Part shown: one piece after another, positions 15,667 through 29,600 of the stretch | Position numbering within the stretch: position 1 is the stretch's first letter | Layout: the number at the start of each line of letters is the position of its first letter | Assembly: GCA_012295275.1 (NCBI GenBank) | Contig: CM022671.1 | Coordinates: 24,090,322 to 24,154,321 of the forward strand | Direction of reading: 5' to 3' | Source of the DNA: Chrysomallon squamiferum | Lineage: Eukaryota; Mollusca; Gastropoda; Neomphalida; Peltospiridae | DNA: 64,000 nucleotides | Notes under the pieces: generated by a model | The model's database searches: none | Told to the model about the DNA's origin: nothing | What the model saw: the letters and a program-made list of their open reading frames with translations, nothing else | Program-made: the position numbers and the translations under genes

Positions 15667-16471
15667 TAAACAATTATGCTGTTAATGACACCTATAATAC
15701 TGCAAAACTACCCCACAAAACAAATGTATGTAATTATGCAAAAGCAACTACAGCTGTATTATCTACACAGCAGTTAAAAACGATCAAGGGAGAATCACTG
15801 TAATAATGTTCATATAAATTTCACGTTACGGTTTGTGTATATGTATTAAACAAATATTACATCAAAACAGATATGAAAAGTATCATATCAAATTCTGCTA
15901 CAAACACTTTATCATAGCACGAGTCAAGTTTTAGTGATTGTTCCTGGTGATCTCTGTGCGCGTGAAAAGGGAACCTCAATAGAATACTTTGAGTTTGAGT
16001 TTATTTCTCAAAATGAAACTGACGATAACATGACCATGAAATAACTTAACTCAGAAATATGAAAGCTGTCTCTAAAGTTCGTCATTGCTCATTTTCGCGT
16101 AAAAGGATATTACGAATTGTTAATCAGAATTGTCATTATTTACTTACAGGCAATTTATTTACCTACTATAATTATTAATACATTTCTCTTTTAGCAATTG
16201 TCGTTGCAATATATTTTCCCTTTTTTATTGATAGAGAGTAGATAATCTCTATAAAAATTATTACATTAATATGATTCATTATCTGTAGTTATTCTAGAAA
16301 AAAAGAAATGTACCTACAGTTTCGTAGATATCTGGGTTTCCTGCTAAAGTCGAAATATTGTTTCCTCGCCACAGCAATAAAAGTAGTTTTTCATCGTTAG
16401 TAAAATTTCTTATTATCATGTTTATTACACATGATATTTCTTATTCATAAGATTTTCTGGACGATGGACCC

Positions 16472-17350
16472 TCAGCACATATCAGATCCATAATAATTCC
16501 ACTCATCAGTGTTTTCCTTAGTATCACTGAATAAAGGGTTAATTAGAAGCTCGCATTCTTGTGTCTTAAGTTTGAAATTGAACGCTAAACATCCCGATTT
16601 CTTCAGACAATAAAAGCCGCACTGAGAAGGAGATTTCGTAGAAGTGTGGATCTCAGAATTCTTAGTTATCAGTCGAGATGCTGTTGTACGAGGAAAGGTT
16701 AGAGACGCGTCACATCCTGAAATAAATACAAAAAATATTAAATAAATACAAACGTGGTTGATTCTATAACATTACCACTGCTGCTGCTGCTGCAAGTACT
16801 ATTACTACATTACAACTACTAGTTCTACTGCTAGTACTACTAGTGTAATAATAATAATATTAAAAAGAAGACGAAGAAGAAGAAAAAGAGGAATAAGAAC
16901 AAGTGGAAGAAAAGAAGAAGAAGAAATAATGTCATCTTACTGTATTATTACATTTAGTTGCTTCAATTTTTAATACAATTTCTATTAATATTCTCTCTAC
17001 ATTTATCACTTTTGTAACCAATACTACTACTGTCACTACTATTATTAAAGCAATATGTTATATATACACACCTGTTTGAATTTCACCATAGACCTTTACT
17101 TCGCACAGTGTTAGCGCGTCATAGCCATCAATGAGCTTCCATTTACTGATACGAACGAAACGACCTGGTACATTACGGCTGCAGTTAAATGTTCTGGTCT
17201 CAGCTTTGCCGAGGCTGGGTCCCGTGTAGTTGAAACACACTTCAGAAACTGCAGTAGGACAGCGTTGTGGGTTTTGTAAAAATATTTCAATAACAAAACT
17301 GTGAAGTCTCTCCCCTATAATAATATACAGAACAACAGGAACACGTTAAT

Positions 17351-17429
<79 letters not shown>

Positions 17430-18060
17430 GAGCAAGCATTTGTTTTGATCAGTGTAAATAGCATGTACAATATAGGTCAAAAGTAGATGAAATCATGTTT
17501 CCACCATAAGACTTTATCTGTTAGAAAACCCCCAAAACTAGTCCCATAATTAACGCTGAAATTGATTCGTAAACGGATTGTATGCTTTTATTAATTCATT
17601 CATCTGCTATATACGGAAGACTAAATATAAAATAAAAACTTGAAAAGATATTAAAGGCTATCTTCTAACAGAATGAATCTCCTCTGTTGGTTATTTCAAC
17701 AGCAGTGATTAGAAAATTTGACTGTAGGTCAACCATCCACCATGGTGTCATGTCGTTGACGTCAGAGGTACTGCATTTGTCAACATAGAGATCTGTCTTC
17801 ATATTTCCGTCAACAGCATACTGGGAATAGAAGTATTTATAGTCGCTGCTTTGTGTACTAGGTTTCATCAAGGCAAGGTTCTGATCTGTCTCGCCTGAAA
17901 GAGAGAGAGAGATTTGACTGTTTTTTAGAAAACTATTGAGGAAAAATGTCAATGGAATTTTTTTTATAAACTTACCAACAGTAACCATAGACATTGTTAG
18001 AAAGCATATTCCACAGATACTAAAAGATTTTGTTAACGAAACAGATCTGGAACTTTTCAT
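16472..18060 (-). CDS. Copy C: secreted F-type lectin plus PAN/apple-like protein, binding-site His missing
   Basis: Four exons, 265 aa: 17976-18060 (85 nt), 17670-17894 (225), 17072-17314 (243), 16472-16716 (245). The signal exon matches copy A, including the SVSLTK insert. In the lectin domain the usual KCSHTDVNDM reads KCSTSDVNDM, so the histidine equivalent to A H71 is threonine, while both arginines (NRGDSFWER) remain. This should weaken or change fucose binding if the family's ligand geometry holds. Intron 1 is only 81 nt because the CT tract is nearly absent (17899-17912). The PAN-like exon is intact; stop is TGA, as in E, F, G, H and I. The reading frame is open throughout. Confidence 0.8.
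17353..17429. repeat. (AAT)n microsatellite in intron 2 of copy C
   Basis: Nearly pure AAT run. Confidence 0.95.
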
Positions 18061-18940
18061 AGTTCTTGTGAAAATGGTTTAGTCTTCGCAACGACAGAAA
18101 ACTATCAATAAAATAGAAAAAGTAAATAAACAATTACTAAATGCCTGTTTTGTCTTTATTTATTGATTTATTATTTCATTCTCCTGAGAATGTATTATCA
18201 TAATACAATAATATTAATCGTAGCAAATATCTTTCCCAGCTGAATTATAAATTATGAAAAATATTATTTTAGTTCCTTTTTAATTTGGAGGGCTTTCTTT
18301 ATTTCGAAATATTTAGGTGTTTAATGGCTGGCTGGTTCCTGTCATAAACGACATGTCACAATAAGGAATCCAGGAATACTGATTTAATAACTCTTAGAGT
18401 AGGATAGAACTAGAAGATGAATCGGTATCAAAATAGCCTGTAAGAAACAATCAAAGATGAAGTGACACAGCCGGTCACTTGGTACTCTTTTAGCTTCCAT
18501 TTAAAACATCTCTTCCCGTCCCCGAAGCTAATAAACAGAGATATTAGTTTCTTCATCCATTTTTCTGTTTTCATCATGACTTTAGTAGGATTCTTTTATC
18601 TACTTTAGTGTGATCGGTTACCCTTCTCTGTAACTAATTCTCTTACGGTATCGTTTATGTTATGTATTTGTTTCATAACATGTTTGGAACTTAGGGTGAC
18701 TTTATTTTTCATTTTCAGTAAATAATGTTTCTTATTTACTTGATTTAAAGTAGTGTTTATTTTCAATGGGGGTAACGAGCAATGGCTTTATTTATTTCAC
18801 GTCTGGGTTACAATCGTAACAGATTACTATTATTTCTTAGAGAAACTGCAGGCACTGATTACTTAATTTTAATCTAATTTCTGTGGTGAAAATAACGAAC
18901 AACATTGTCAGAATGCTAATGATGATGATAATCATCGCCA

Positions 18941-18964
18941 TTATTGTTATTGTTATTATTATTA

Positions 18965-19017
<53 letters not shown>

Positions 19018-19024
19018 GTTATTA
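18941..19024. repeat. (TTA)n microsatellite
   Basis: TTA/TTG repeat in the copy C flank, equivalent to the one at 6363-6450. Confidence 0.9.
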
Positions 19025-19624
19025 GACATAAAAAATTAGATTTTTGATTTATAGATCGTTACTAATTATTTTACCTTTAATAATTTCAAAACACACTAGA
19101 ATTCATTGATTTGATCGTTGCTTAAAATTCATATTCTTATCCAATGTATACTTTTCCCTCTTCTTTCTTTCTCATTATTTCAAAGCTCATTTGGCGATGA
19201 AAGTAAAACAGTTCCCAATATTCTGATATTCAGAGTATTTGTAATTTTCGTCTTTGTACAATATATTCTACGAGAGTATCCACTGTTTCTGGAAGGTCAG
19301 TGTTGTATCTTTTTGTTTAGTGTTATCGGTGAGTAGAAAATAAAACAAAATGTGTCAGCTTTTTTCATTTTTGTTGTTGTTTGATATAGTCACTAGTGAA
19401 TAATTTGTCTTGTTTCTGCCAAGAAAACTTACGAATGTATGACTGGTAAATAGAGACGTAATGCCTATGACTGTAAAAGACTTTCGTGCTTCCCTTATAA
19501 ATAATGTGCTTAAGATACAATGTAAATCATATACATTTTTTTATAAACTATTATTTTCTCCAAATTATTATTGTTGTTATTGATAATTGTGTTACCAACA
19601 CCAAAGCCAATACTGAACGTTAGG

Positions 19625-19755
<131 letters not shown>

Positions 19756-19811
19756 TATTTTTTAGAAAACTGTTACACAGAAATGTCAAAGGAATATTTT
19801 TATAAACTTAC

Positions 19812-19878
19812 CAACAGTAACCGTAGTCATTGTCAAGAAAAATATTCCACAGATACTAAAAAATCTGGAATTTTTCAT
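19812..19878 (-). pseudogene. Copy D: orphan signal-peptide exon
   Basis: A 67-nt exon starting ATG at 19878, encoding MKNSRFFSICGIFFLTMTTVTV plus one base, followed by an intact GTAAGT donor. This is the first exon of the family in the short B-type form. No lectin or PAN exon follows: the intron-1 CT tract is followed by unrelated sequence and then by the flank of copy C. It could only make a product by splicing across to exon 2 of copy C (17670-17894), which is in a compatible phase. Best read as a relic left by deletion. Confidence 0.75.
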
Positions 19879-20640
19879 AGTTCTTGTGAAAATGGTTCAG
19901 TTTTCGCAACGATAGAAATCTATCTATAAAACAGCAACAGCAAGTAACAATTACTAGGTGCGTATTTTGTCTTTATTTGTTGACCTAGCCATCTATTTAA
20001 TTTTTCATTCACTCTCCTGGGAATGTATTATCATAAAATAATAATATTAACTATAGCAAATATCTTTCCCAGCTGAATTATAAATTGTGAAGAGAGTTAT
20101 TTAAAATACCCCGTACCTAACAATCAAAGATGAAGTGACACAGCCGGTCACTTGGTGCTCTTTGAGCTTCCATTTAAAACATCTCTTCCCGTCTCAAAAG
20201 CTAATAAACAGAGATGTTTGTTTGTTCATCCATTTTTCTGTTTTCATCATGACTTTAGTGTTTAATTATTATAATTATTATTATTACTAAAAATATAGAT
20301 GATTGACTTATATTCGTTACTAATTATTGTACCTGTAATCGTTTCAAAACACACTAGAATTCACTCATCACTGGTGTTCACTGGTGGTTGAAAAAATTTT
20401 CAACATAAATTTTTAACTGAAAAAACCCTTTACGTTTAGTTAAAATTACTTTGTAATGCTAAATTTTAATTATTGTTCTCTCTCTGTTTCTCATTCTCTA
20501 TCTCTGACTTCACTGTGCTTCATTCTTTGTCTGTCTTTCTGAATCTCTATTTCTTTTCTTTTTCTTTTTTCACTCTTTGTGATGTTGGTTCTTTTTACAT
20601 CTATTTCGCTATTTCTCTTAGGTATTTGATATTTGATGTA

Positions 20641-21373
20641 CAGTAGTACCTTGACTTACGAGTTTAATTCGTTCCGTGGCCGAGCTCGTTTCTCAAATTT
20701 GCTCGTATATCAAATCAATTTTCTCAACTGAAATTAATTGAGATACCATTAATTCGTTCTGGCTCCGAAAAGCCACACATTTTTTTATATAAGAAAAATG
20801 TATTTATAAAGGATATATATTGTACAAAAACAAAATAAAAGATACTGTAAAGAAATAAATTGGTTTTGTAAAGTTTATTTATCTTGGAGAGCAGACAAAC
20901 TTTTTTAATGCTTTTGGCTTGAGTTACAACGTTTAACGACTCCTTCAGCTTCAGTATGATACATATCGTAGAAGTAGTACTGCCTAGCCAAGTCGACTAT
21001 ATGCACACCTCACTCATATTTTTCTATGAATTAAAGCTTTAATTCAATGGACATCATACGTTCTTCTCAGCACTGTCCTTTGCATTCACTTTCTTAGGAT
21101 CCATGGCAAAAAGAAATTTGGGAAGATGCTGCACAAAACGCGAGCAGAACACAACAAAGGTGCTTGCACGGCAAGGTAACAACGTGAAGTAAACGAGTGA
21201 CACGGGGGATGTTGGCAGGATGTTAGGTTGGTCGCTGCACCAAATAGCGCCGGTGAATCTGAAGCTCGCGCGTAACTCGGATTTTGGCTCGCAACTCAAA
21301 GCAAAGTTGCCAGCCGACTGCTCGTAAGTCGAAAAACTCGTAAGTTGGTAACTTGTAAGTCGAGGTACCACTG
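20641..21373. mobile_element. Non-autonomous Tigger/pogo-type DNA transposon, copy 2
   Basis: A 733-bp element, TA-flanked, starting CAGTAGTACCTTGACTTACG and ending in GTCGAGGTACCACTG. It sits at the same place in its spacer as the element at 12973, so the two descend from one insertion followed by duplication. The decayed transposase start (MDPKKVNAKDSAEK, minus strand from 21104) is shared. The long minus-strand ORF across it (21054-21401) is a chance reading, not a gene. Confidence 0.75.
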
Positions 21374-21755
21374 TATATAAAAGACAAAAAAACAAAAACA
21401 ATGAAGAAGAACGTGACAGTTATTTCTGCATACAAATGACAACACAACCTTTCAGAGAACTGACACACTTGAATAAATAACGTACATTCTATTTAATTTT
21501 ATGAACAATGCTTTTTTTTATTACTTCATCTACATTGTATGTGTGTATTCATCTTATGTACATGTGATGTGTATGTACGCACGTATGTATTTCTGTGTTT
21601 ATGTATACATATGTGTATTTGCGTCGATATGGATATATGTACGTTTCTATGCATGTATGTTAGTACGTACGTACTTTTGTTTTTATGTTAAGTGCTTCCT
21701 TATATATATATCTGTGTCTGCATGTGCTTGCATGCGTTATGCATCTAATTTTAAA

Positions 21756-21758
<3 letters not shown>

Positions 21759-21793
<35 letters not shown>
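21759..21793. repeat. (TA)n microsatellite
   Basis: Pure TA run. Confidence 0.9.
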
Positions 21794-21800
<7 letters not shown>

Positions 21801-22284
21801 ATTCTTTCAAATTTGGGCAAACTGTAACAAAGGTTATCCCTTGTCGTGCTAAGAATAAGAAAAAGTGAACTAAAGTTGTGTGGACATAAGTGATAAACAA
21901 GAGGCTCTTATAGCCTGGTATCCGATAATAAAAACAAAATACAGGCAATTAATAACTGCAACACACACAAATATCAGTAAGAGCAATCAGTCACAGTAAT
22001 TTGTTAGTCTAGGATTTCATCAGGTATTTTAAAAACCGTCAGAAATAGTTTAATCAGGTGCCCGATCACAATGAACGATGCAACAAACAAAACAAGAAAA
22101 TATTAATAATATCTAATGTCAGAATTTAATAATTTATAATCTATTACACTAACACAATGTAATGATATTTACTGTAACAAATCTGCCGATTCCAACCGCA
22201 TGGTCGTCAACGACATTTCATTCAAAAATTAAATCGTCTATAGTCGTTTGTCAGTTTTTATATCAGTACTTCTAACAGATTATG

Positions 22285-22287
22285 CAC

Positions 22288-22333
<46 letters not shown>

Positions 22334-22343
22334 GCACACACAC
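22285..22343. repeat. (AC)n microsatellite
   Basis: AC run with rare CG interruptions. Confidence 0.9.
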
Positions 22344-22641
22344 ATATAAACACATTATCATCAATATTATGCGGATAACATCTTCATTCTTTTCACTTCA
22401 TAAATTTTTAAAATTAAACTTTCTAATACTGTTTGTAAGTTTCTTTTTGTTTATTCATGCATGTGAATATATATATTATATTGAATAATGTAATGATTTT
22501 TATTGTAAAAGATCTATCGATTCCAACCATTCACGCATGAACTTTATTTCACTGTAAATTGAACTGTCTGAAACCGACTGTAAATTCTTTGTGTTCTTTT
22601 TCAAATTTTAATAATTAACCTATATATCAATATTTCTTATG

Positions 22642-22643
<2 letters not shown>

Positions 22644-22730
<87 letters not shown>
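22644..22730. repeat. (CT)n microsatellite
   Basis: About 86 bp of CT, in a spacer rather than in an intron. Confidence 0.95.
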
Positions 22731-22737
<7 letters not shown>

Positions 22738-25019
22738 GGTGTTTAAACACACAAAGACAAAGACACACATGTTTTATGAATAAAGTATCAAGAGTAGCGT
22801 GAAAAAAAAAAACTGAAATAAAAGAAGCCTTTTTCTTTCGTCATGTCTTGTGCCAATGCATAAATTAAAATAATAACAATCAGCTAAGCTGGGTAAGAAA
22901 TCTATATATGTGAGTCTGTGCATGTGTATGTATCAATATATATATTTGTATGTATGTAGTATGCATACATTTATGTATGCATATATGTGTCTGATTCATT
23001 TTCGTCCGTGTGTGTGTGTGTTTGTAAGTTTCGACTGTAATGTAGTAAAAATAATCCGTTTTCATTCTGAGCAGTTCTCGTTGTTGCAATATGTAAACTG
23101 GTCGCTATCACCGTTAAATCACCAGCATGATTTCAGGAATTAGTACATTAAAACTTAGATATTAATTTATTCTTATGATACTTCCGACATCCACTAGATA
23201 AACAACAACAAAGAGTTCAGCTTTACTTATTTATTAACTGCTTCACAAGCTCATTAAGCAAATATAAAAATACACATTACTAAATTATCTACATTACAGA
23301 ATTGTTAAAAATGGGATGGTTCGAAGGAGAATTACCTAATAATAATGTTGATATAATAAGTTGTGCTACACACACACACGCATATATATATATTAAACAA
23401 ATATGCTGTTAATGAAACCTACCATATTGAAAAATTACCGCACAAAACAAATGTATGTAATTAATCAAAAGCAACTATAGCTGTATTATCTACACAGCAG
23501 TTAAAAACGAGATGGATCAAGGGAGAATCACTGTAATAATGTTCATATAAATTTCACGTTACGTTTAGTGCGTATGTATTAAACAAATATTACATCAAAA
23601 CAGATATGAAAAGTATCATATCAAATTCTGTTACAACCAGTTTATCACAGCACCACTCAAGTTTCAGTGATTGTGCCCGGTGACCTCTATGCGCGTGAAA
23701 AGGGAACCATAATAGACAAGCTGAGTTTCTTTCTGAAAATGAAACTGACGATAACTTGACCACGAATTAACTCAGAAATATGAACGCTGTCTCTAAAGTT
23801 CGTTATTGTCGCGTAAAAGGATATTACATATTATTAATTAGAACTGTCATTAATTACTTATAGGTAATTTATTTATTTACTATAATTATTAATATTTTCT
23901 TTTTAGCAATTGTCATTGCAATATATTTTCCGTTTTTTATTAATAGAGAGTAGATAATCTCAAGATTAAGACACTTTATCACAGGATGACTGAAGTTTCA
24001 GTGATTTTGCCCGGTTACCTCTATGCGCGTGAAAAGGTTTATTCTTATTATACTTCTGTCCACAATATATAAGCTTGAATTTGAGTTTCTTTCTGAACAT
24101 GAAACTGACGAAAACTTGACAATGAATTAGCGTAACTCGAAAATATGAAAGGGTTTTTAAAGTTAATGTTCATATAATAAGTTGTGCTATGTATATATAA
24201 ATAATAAACAAATATGCTGTTAATGAAACCTACCATATTGAAAAATTACCGCACAAAACAAATGGATGTAATTATGCAAAAGCACCTACAGCAGTATTAT
24301 CTACACAGCAGTTAAAAACGAGATGGATCAAGGGAGAATCATTGTAATAATGTTCATATAAAATGTTGTTATGTTTTGTATATATATATATATAAAACAA
24401 ACACTACATCAAAACAGATATGAAAGGTATCATATCAAATTCTGCTACAAACATTTTATCACAGCACGACTCAAGTTTTAGTGATTGTTCCCGGTGACCT
24501 CTGTGCGCGTGAAAAGGGAACCTCAATAGAATAGTTTGAGTTTGAGTTTCTTTCTGAAAATGAAACTGACGATAACTTGACCATGAGATAACTTAACTCA
24601 GAAATATGAAAGCTGTCTCTAAAGTTCGTCATTGCTCATTTTCGCGTAAAAGGATATTACAAATTGTTAATCAGAACTCTCATTATTTACTTACAGGCAA
24701 TTTATTTACCTACTGTAATTATTAATACATTTCTTTTTTAGCAATTGTCGTTTGAATATATTTTCTCTATTTTATTAATAGAGAGTACATAATCTCAAGA
24801 TTATATAGTATATAAAAATTATTACGTTAATATGATTCATTATCTGTAATTATTATAGAAAAAAAGTAATGTAGATATCTGGGTTTCCTGCTAAAGTCGA
24901 AATATTGTTTCCTCGCCAGATAAAATAAAAGTAGTTTATCATCATTAGTGAAATTTCTTATTAACATGTTTATTACACATGATGTTTCTTATTCATAAGA
25001 TTTTATGGACGATGGATCC

Positions 25020-26653
25020 TCAGCACATATCAGATCCATAGTAATTCCACTCATCAGTGTTTTCCTTCGTATCACTGAATAAAGGGTTAATTAGAAGCTC
25101 GCATTCTTGTGTCTTGAGTTTGAAATTGAACGCTAAACATCCCGATTTCTGCAGACAATAAAAGCCGCACTGAGAAGGAGATTTCGTAGAAGTGTGGATC
25201 TCAGAATTCTTAGTTATCAGTCGAGATGCTGTTGTACGAGGAAAGGTTAGAGACGCGTCACATCCTGAAATAAATACAAAAAATATTAAATAAATACAAA
25301 CGTGGTTGATTCTATAACATTACCACTGCTTCTGCTGCCAGTAGTCGTGTTATATTACTACTACAACTTGTACTACTATTCTAATAATAATTAAAGAAAA
25401 GCACGCGAAGAAGAAGACGAAAAAGAGGAATAAGAACAAGTAGAAGAAAAAGAAGGCGAAGGAAAAGAAGAAGAAGAAATAATGTCATCTAACACTATTA
25501 TTACATTTACTACAACTCCAAATTTTAATACTATTTCTATTAATATTGTTTCTACTGTTATCACTTTTGTAACCAATACTACTACTGTCACTACTGTTAT
25601 TAAAGCAATATGTTATATATACACACCAGTTTCAATTTCACCACAGGTCTTTACTTCGCACAATGTTAGCACATCAGAGCCATCAATGAGCTTCCATTTA
25701 CTGATACGAACGAAACGACCTGGTACATTACGTCTGCAGTGAAATCTTCTGGTCTCAGCTTTGCCGAGGCTGGGTCCCGTGTAGTTGAAACACACTTCAG
25801 AAACTGCAGTAGGACAGCGTTGTGGGTTTTGTGAAAATATTTCAATAACAAAACTGTGAAGTCTCTGCCCTATAATAATATACAGAACAACAGGAACACG
25901 TTAACTGAATAATACTACTGCTACTACTATTAATAATATGGATTTGTTTTGATAAGTGTAAATAATATCTCCAACATAAGTCAAAATTGATGAAATAATT
26001 TTTCCTCTGTTAGATTTTATGTGTTAGAAAAAACAAAAACTAGTCCCAGGATTAATGCTGAAATTTATTCGTAAAAGGATTGTATGCTTTCATAGACATT
26101 CAATTGTTTCGTTTATTAATTTATTCATTTGTTATATACCGAAGACTAAATATAAAATAAAAACTTGAAAAGATATTAAAGGTTATCTTCTAACAGTCTG
26201 AATCCCCTCTGTTGGTTATTTCAACAGCAGTGATTAGAAATTTTGACTGTAGATCAACCATCCACCACGGTGCCATGTCGTTGACGTCAGTGTGACTGCA
26301 TTTGTCAAGAACGAGATGTGCTTTCATGTTTCCGTCAACAGCATACTGGGAATAGAAGTCTTTATAGTCGCTGCTTTGTGTTGTAGGTTTCATCAAGGCA
26401 AGGTTCTGATCTGTCTCGCCTGAAAGATGAAAAGGTGCCATAAATACATGATACCTAGAGTTTATGAATATATCAAACATTAAGGAAGGAAGAAAGGAAG
26501 GAGAGAGAGAGAGAGTGAGAGAAATTTGACTATTTCTCAGAAAACTGTTGCAGTGAAATGTCAAAGGAATATTTTTGTTAACTTACCAACAGTAACCGTA
26601 GTCATTGTCAAGAAAAACATTCCACAGATACTAAAAGATCTGGAATTTTTCAT
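25020..26653 (-). CDS. Copy E: secreted F-type lectin plus PAN/apple-like protein
   Basis: Four exons, 259 aa: 26587-26653 (67 nt), 26195-26419 (225), 25627-25869 (243), 25020-25264 (245). Signal exon MKNSRSFSICGMFFLTMTTV. The lectin domain keeps H65, R93 and R100 (WQR). The loop before the conserved Cys reads NMKAHLVLDKCSH, and PWW is preceded by A instead of T. The end of the lectin exon reads VKTCGE, as in copy B but unlike its near-identical neighbours F and G. FHCRRN replaces the usual N-C-S sequon. The PAN-like exon has FYCLQKSGC. Intron 3 is pyrimidine-rich on the coding strand. E, F and G are recent duplicates of a 6.6-kb unit. Confidence 0.82.
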
Positions 26654-29600
26654 AGTTTTTGCGAAAATGGTTTAGTCTTCGCAGCGACAGAAATCTATCT
26701 ATGAGACAGCAACAGAAAAGAAACAGTTACTAAAATCCTGTTTTGTCTTTATTTATTGATTTGACCATCTATTTAAATTTTCATTTATTCTCCTGGGAAT
26801 GTATTATCATATATATATATATATATATAATTATAAATTATGAAGAGAGTTGTTTGACTTACTTTTTTAGTTGGAGGGCTTACTGTGTATAAAAACATTT
26901 AGCTATTTAATGGATGGTTGGTTTCTGTCACAAACGACATGTCACAGTAAAATAAAAATAAGAAATCGAGAAATACTGATTTAATAACATTTAGGGTAGA
27001 AGTTGAACAGGTATGAAAATACCCTGTACCTAACAATCAAAGATGAAGTGACACAGCCGGTCACTTGGTACTCTTTTAGCTTCCACTTAAAACATGTCTT
27101 CCCGTCTCAGAAGCTAATAAACAGAGCTGTGAGTTTGTTCATTCATTTTTCTGTTTTCATAATGTCTTTAGTGTTTAATTATTATAATTATTATTAGTAC
27201 TAAAAATACAGATATTTGATTTATTCTCGTACTAATTATTGTACCTTTAGTCATTTCAAAACAGACTGGAATTCACTCAGTTGTCTGATGCTGAAAATTG
27301 ATATTCTTATCCAAAATATTCTGTTTCTTCTTCTTCTTTCTTTCTTGTTATTTGAAAGCTCTTTAGGCGATGAAAGTAAAACGGTTCTGTGTTCTGATAT
27401 TCAGAGTATTTGTAATTTTCGTATTTGTACAATATATTGTACGGGAGGAGTCGGAATTTCTGGAATGTGGATGTGACATCACTGGTGTTCATTGGTTGTG
27501 GATGACATTTTTATACATAAAATTTAAAACTGGAAATACCATTTACTTGTAATTTTGTATCTTGTAAACTTTAATTATTGTGTGGTATGTTTTAGTTTAT
27601 TTTTTATGTTTCAAAATCATTTTAGGAAATTATTGTTTTCTTTATTGAATAGGTGTTTCTCTTACTTCTTTTTCCTCTATAACAATCGAATTCTAAGTTT
27701 AACATTAATATATTTTCAGTATAGTTTGTTTATATAAATATCAGAGGTTTGGATCCAAGTTTATTTACTTATTTCTGCCTTGTTAGAGAAATCTGTAGTA
27801 AATGGATTTATCTCAGTGTAATAAGTGTTTGATATCTATATATTAGAAATAATTATTGTGCGTTATTAAAGGGGGAAAACAATTAACAAACGGTAACGAA
27901 ACATTTATCTCTCTCATTTTTTCCCTCTCTCTTTCTTTTACTGCAATTTATTTCACAATTTTTCATTTCATTGTCCGTCTTCTTTAATGTCTTTCTTTTT
28001 CTCTCTCTGTTTGTCATTCTGTATCTCTGACTTCACTCTGCTTTATTCTTTGTCTGTCTTTCTGAATCTCTATTTCTTTCTTTTTCTCCTTTTTCACTCC
28101 GTGTGATGTTGGTTGTTTTTACATCTATTTCGCTGTTTCTCGTAGTTATTTACTATTGTGACGGCTACAAAACGATATTTAAAACGTACATATATAAACA
28201 AAACATTCATAAATCTTTAAATATGTGAAATGAAGAAGAACCAGACCGTTATTTCTTCTGAACAAATGACAGGACGACCTTACAGAGAACTGACACACTT
28301 GAATAAATACTATACATTCTATTTAATTTTATGAACGATGCTTGTATTTTATTACTTCATCTACATTTTATGTGTGCATTCATGTTATGTACTGCTATAT
28401 GTATGTATGCAAGTATATTTGTCTCTTTTCATGTATACATGTGTCTATGTGCGTAGATATGTATGTATGTACGTTTGCATGCATGTGTGTTAGGATGTAG
28501 ATACTTTTCTTTTATGTACCTTTTTATTTTCAGTGCGGCCTTTTATTTATGTTCCTGTGTCTGGATGTGCGTGTTTGTGATATGAATCCAATTGTAAAGT
28601 GTTTGTGCATGTCTGTGTGATGTGTTTGTATGTATATATATATAATTTAAATATATTATATATATAAAAAAACTTATATATATATAGTTAGATAGATAGA
28701 TAGACAGATATATAGACAGATTTAATGTTTTAAATTTGGGCAAACTCTAGACTGGCTTTTCTGTCTAGTTATAAATATACATATTCAAGCTGTACCTGAT
28801 CTTCTTAATGTGTAAGTCAATATATAAATAAAAGTGTTTGCAGGCCTGCTGGCTTTAACAATGACAGGAGGAACAGAATTAGTTTTCTGTTTTGTTTATT
28901 ATCAATAATCTCGCTTAGATTTCAAAGTAGAAACAATTGTGTACATCCTATATTTATATACACTAGTGAATACATAACAGTGACAATTTTCGTGTGTCAG
29001 ATGACAGAACAACGTGCAGAAAAAGCAGGAATAACTGATAAACCAGAGGCTCTTACAGTGTGGTATCCGATACAAATAAAAAAGACCAGCAATTAATAAC
29101 TATAACACAGAACGAAAATCAGTAAGAGCAATTAGTCACAATAATTTGTTAGTCTAGTATTTCATCAAGACTTTTAAAAACAGTCAGAATTAGTTTAATC
29201 AGGTGCCTGATCAGAATGAATAATGCCAAAAACAAAACAAAAAAATATTACTGATGTCTAATGTCAGAATGTAATAATTTATAATCTATTAAATTTCTAT
29301 TTTGTAACAAGTCTGCCAATTCCAACCGCATGCTCGTTAACTAGATTTCATTTAAAATTAAATTGTCTATGTAATCGTTTGTCACTTTTTATATCAATAT
29401 TTCCAACAGATTTATGCATACATACACAAACATAAACATACATACACACACATACACACACAGACTCACATTTTATCATCAACAGCAAATAAGAACTTCA
29501 TTCTTTTCACTTCGTACATAATTTAAATTAAACTATCTGAATCCGTTTGTCATTTGTTTTGTTTATTCATGCATGCAAAATATATATGCTATAATGAATA

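Larger units (their letters stand above)
11987..16471. repeat. Spacer between copies B and C
   Basis: No gene recognised apart from the transposon relic described separately. Spacer blocks run in the usual order, with the conserved MLKI block at 12484-12726, pyrimidine-rich DNA (12780-12950), an AT/TG-rich stretch (13800-14100), short AC runs, and a single 3'-flank block (about 15670-16090). Closest relative in the window is the spacer above exon D (19879-25019): both share the transposon insertion. Confidence 0.75.
19879..25019. repeat. Spacer between exon D and copy E
   Basis: No gene recognised apart from transposon remains. It resembles the copy B spacer, but the MLKI block is almost entirely deleted (the join is near 20370). 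It holds the second Tigger-like element, (TA)n at 21759-21793, (AC)n near 22285-22343, (CT)n at 22644-22730, and more than two copies of the 3'-flank block (about 23400-23815, a partial at 23965-24175, and 24205-24630). Confidence 0.75.

Noticed and set aside
21054-21401. 115-codon minus-strand ORF
   Set aside because: It crosses the terminal repeat and interior of the Tigger-like element; only the last 16 codons match the decayed transposase start.
23400-24630. Direct repeats considered as a CRISPR-like array
   Set aside because: The repeats are hundreds of bases long and contiguous, in animal DNA; there are no short regular repeats with spacers.
25391-25742. Ser-rich and Thr-rich ORFs on both strands in intron 3 (also at 38681 and 45636)
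   Set aside because: They read GAA/AAG and TAC low-complexity sequence between the PAN and lectin exons and are not bounded by plausible signals.
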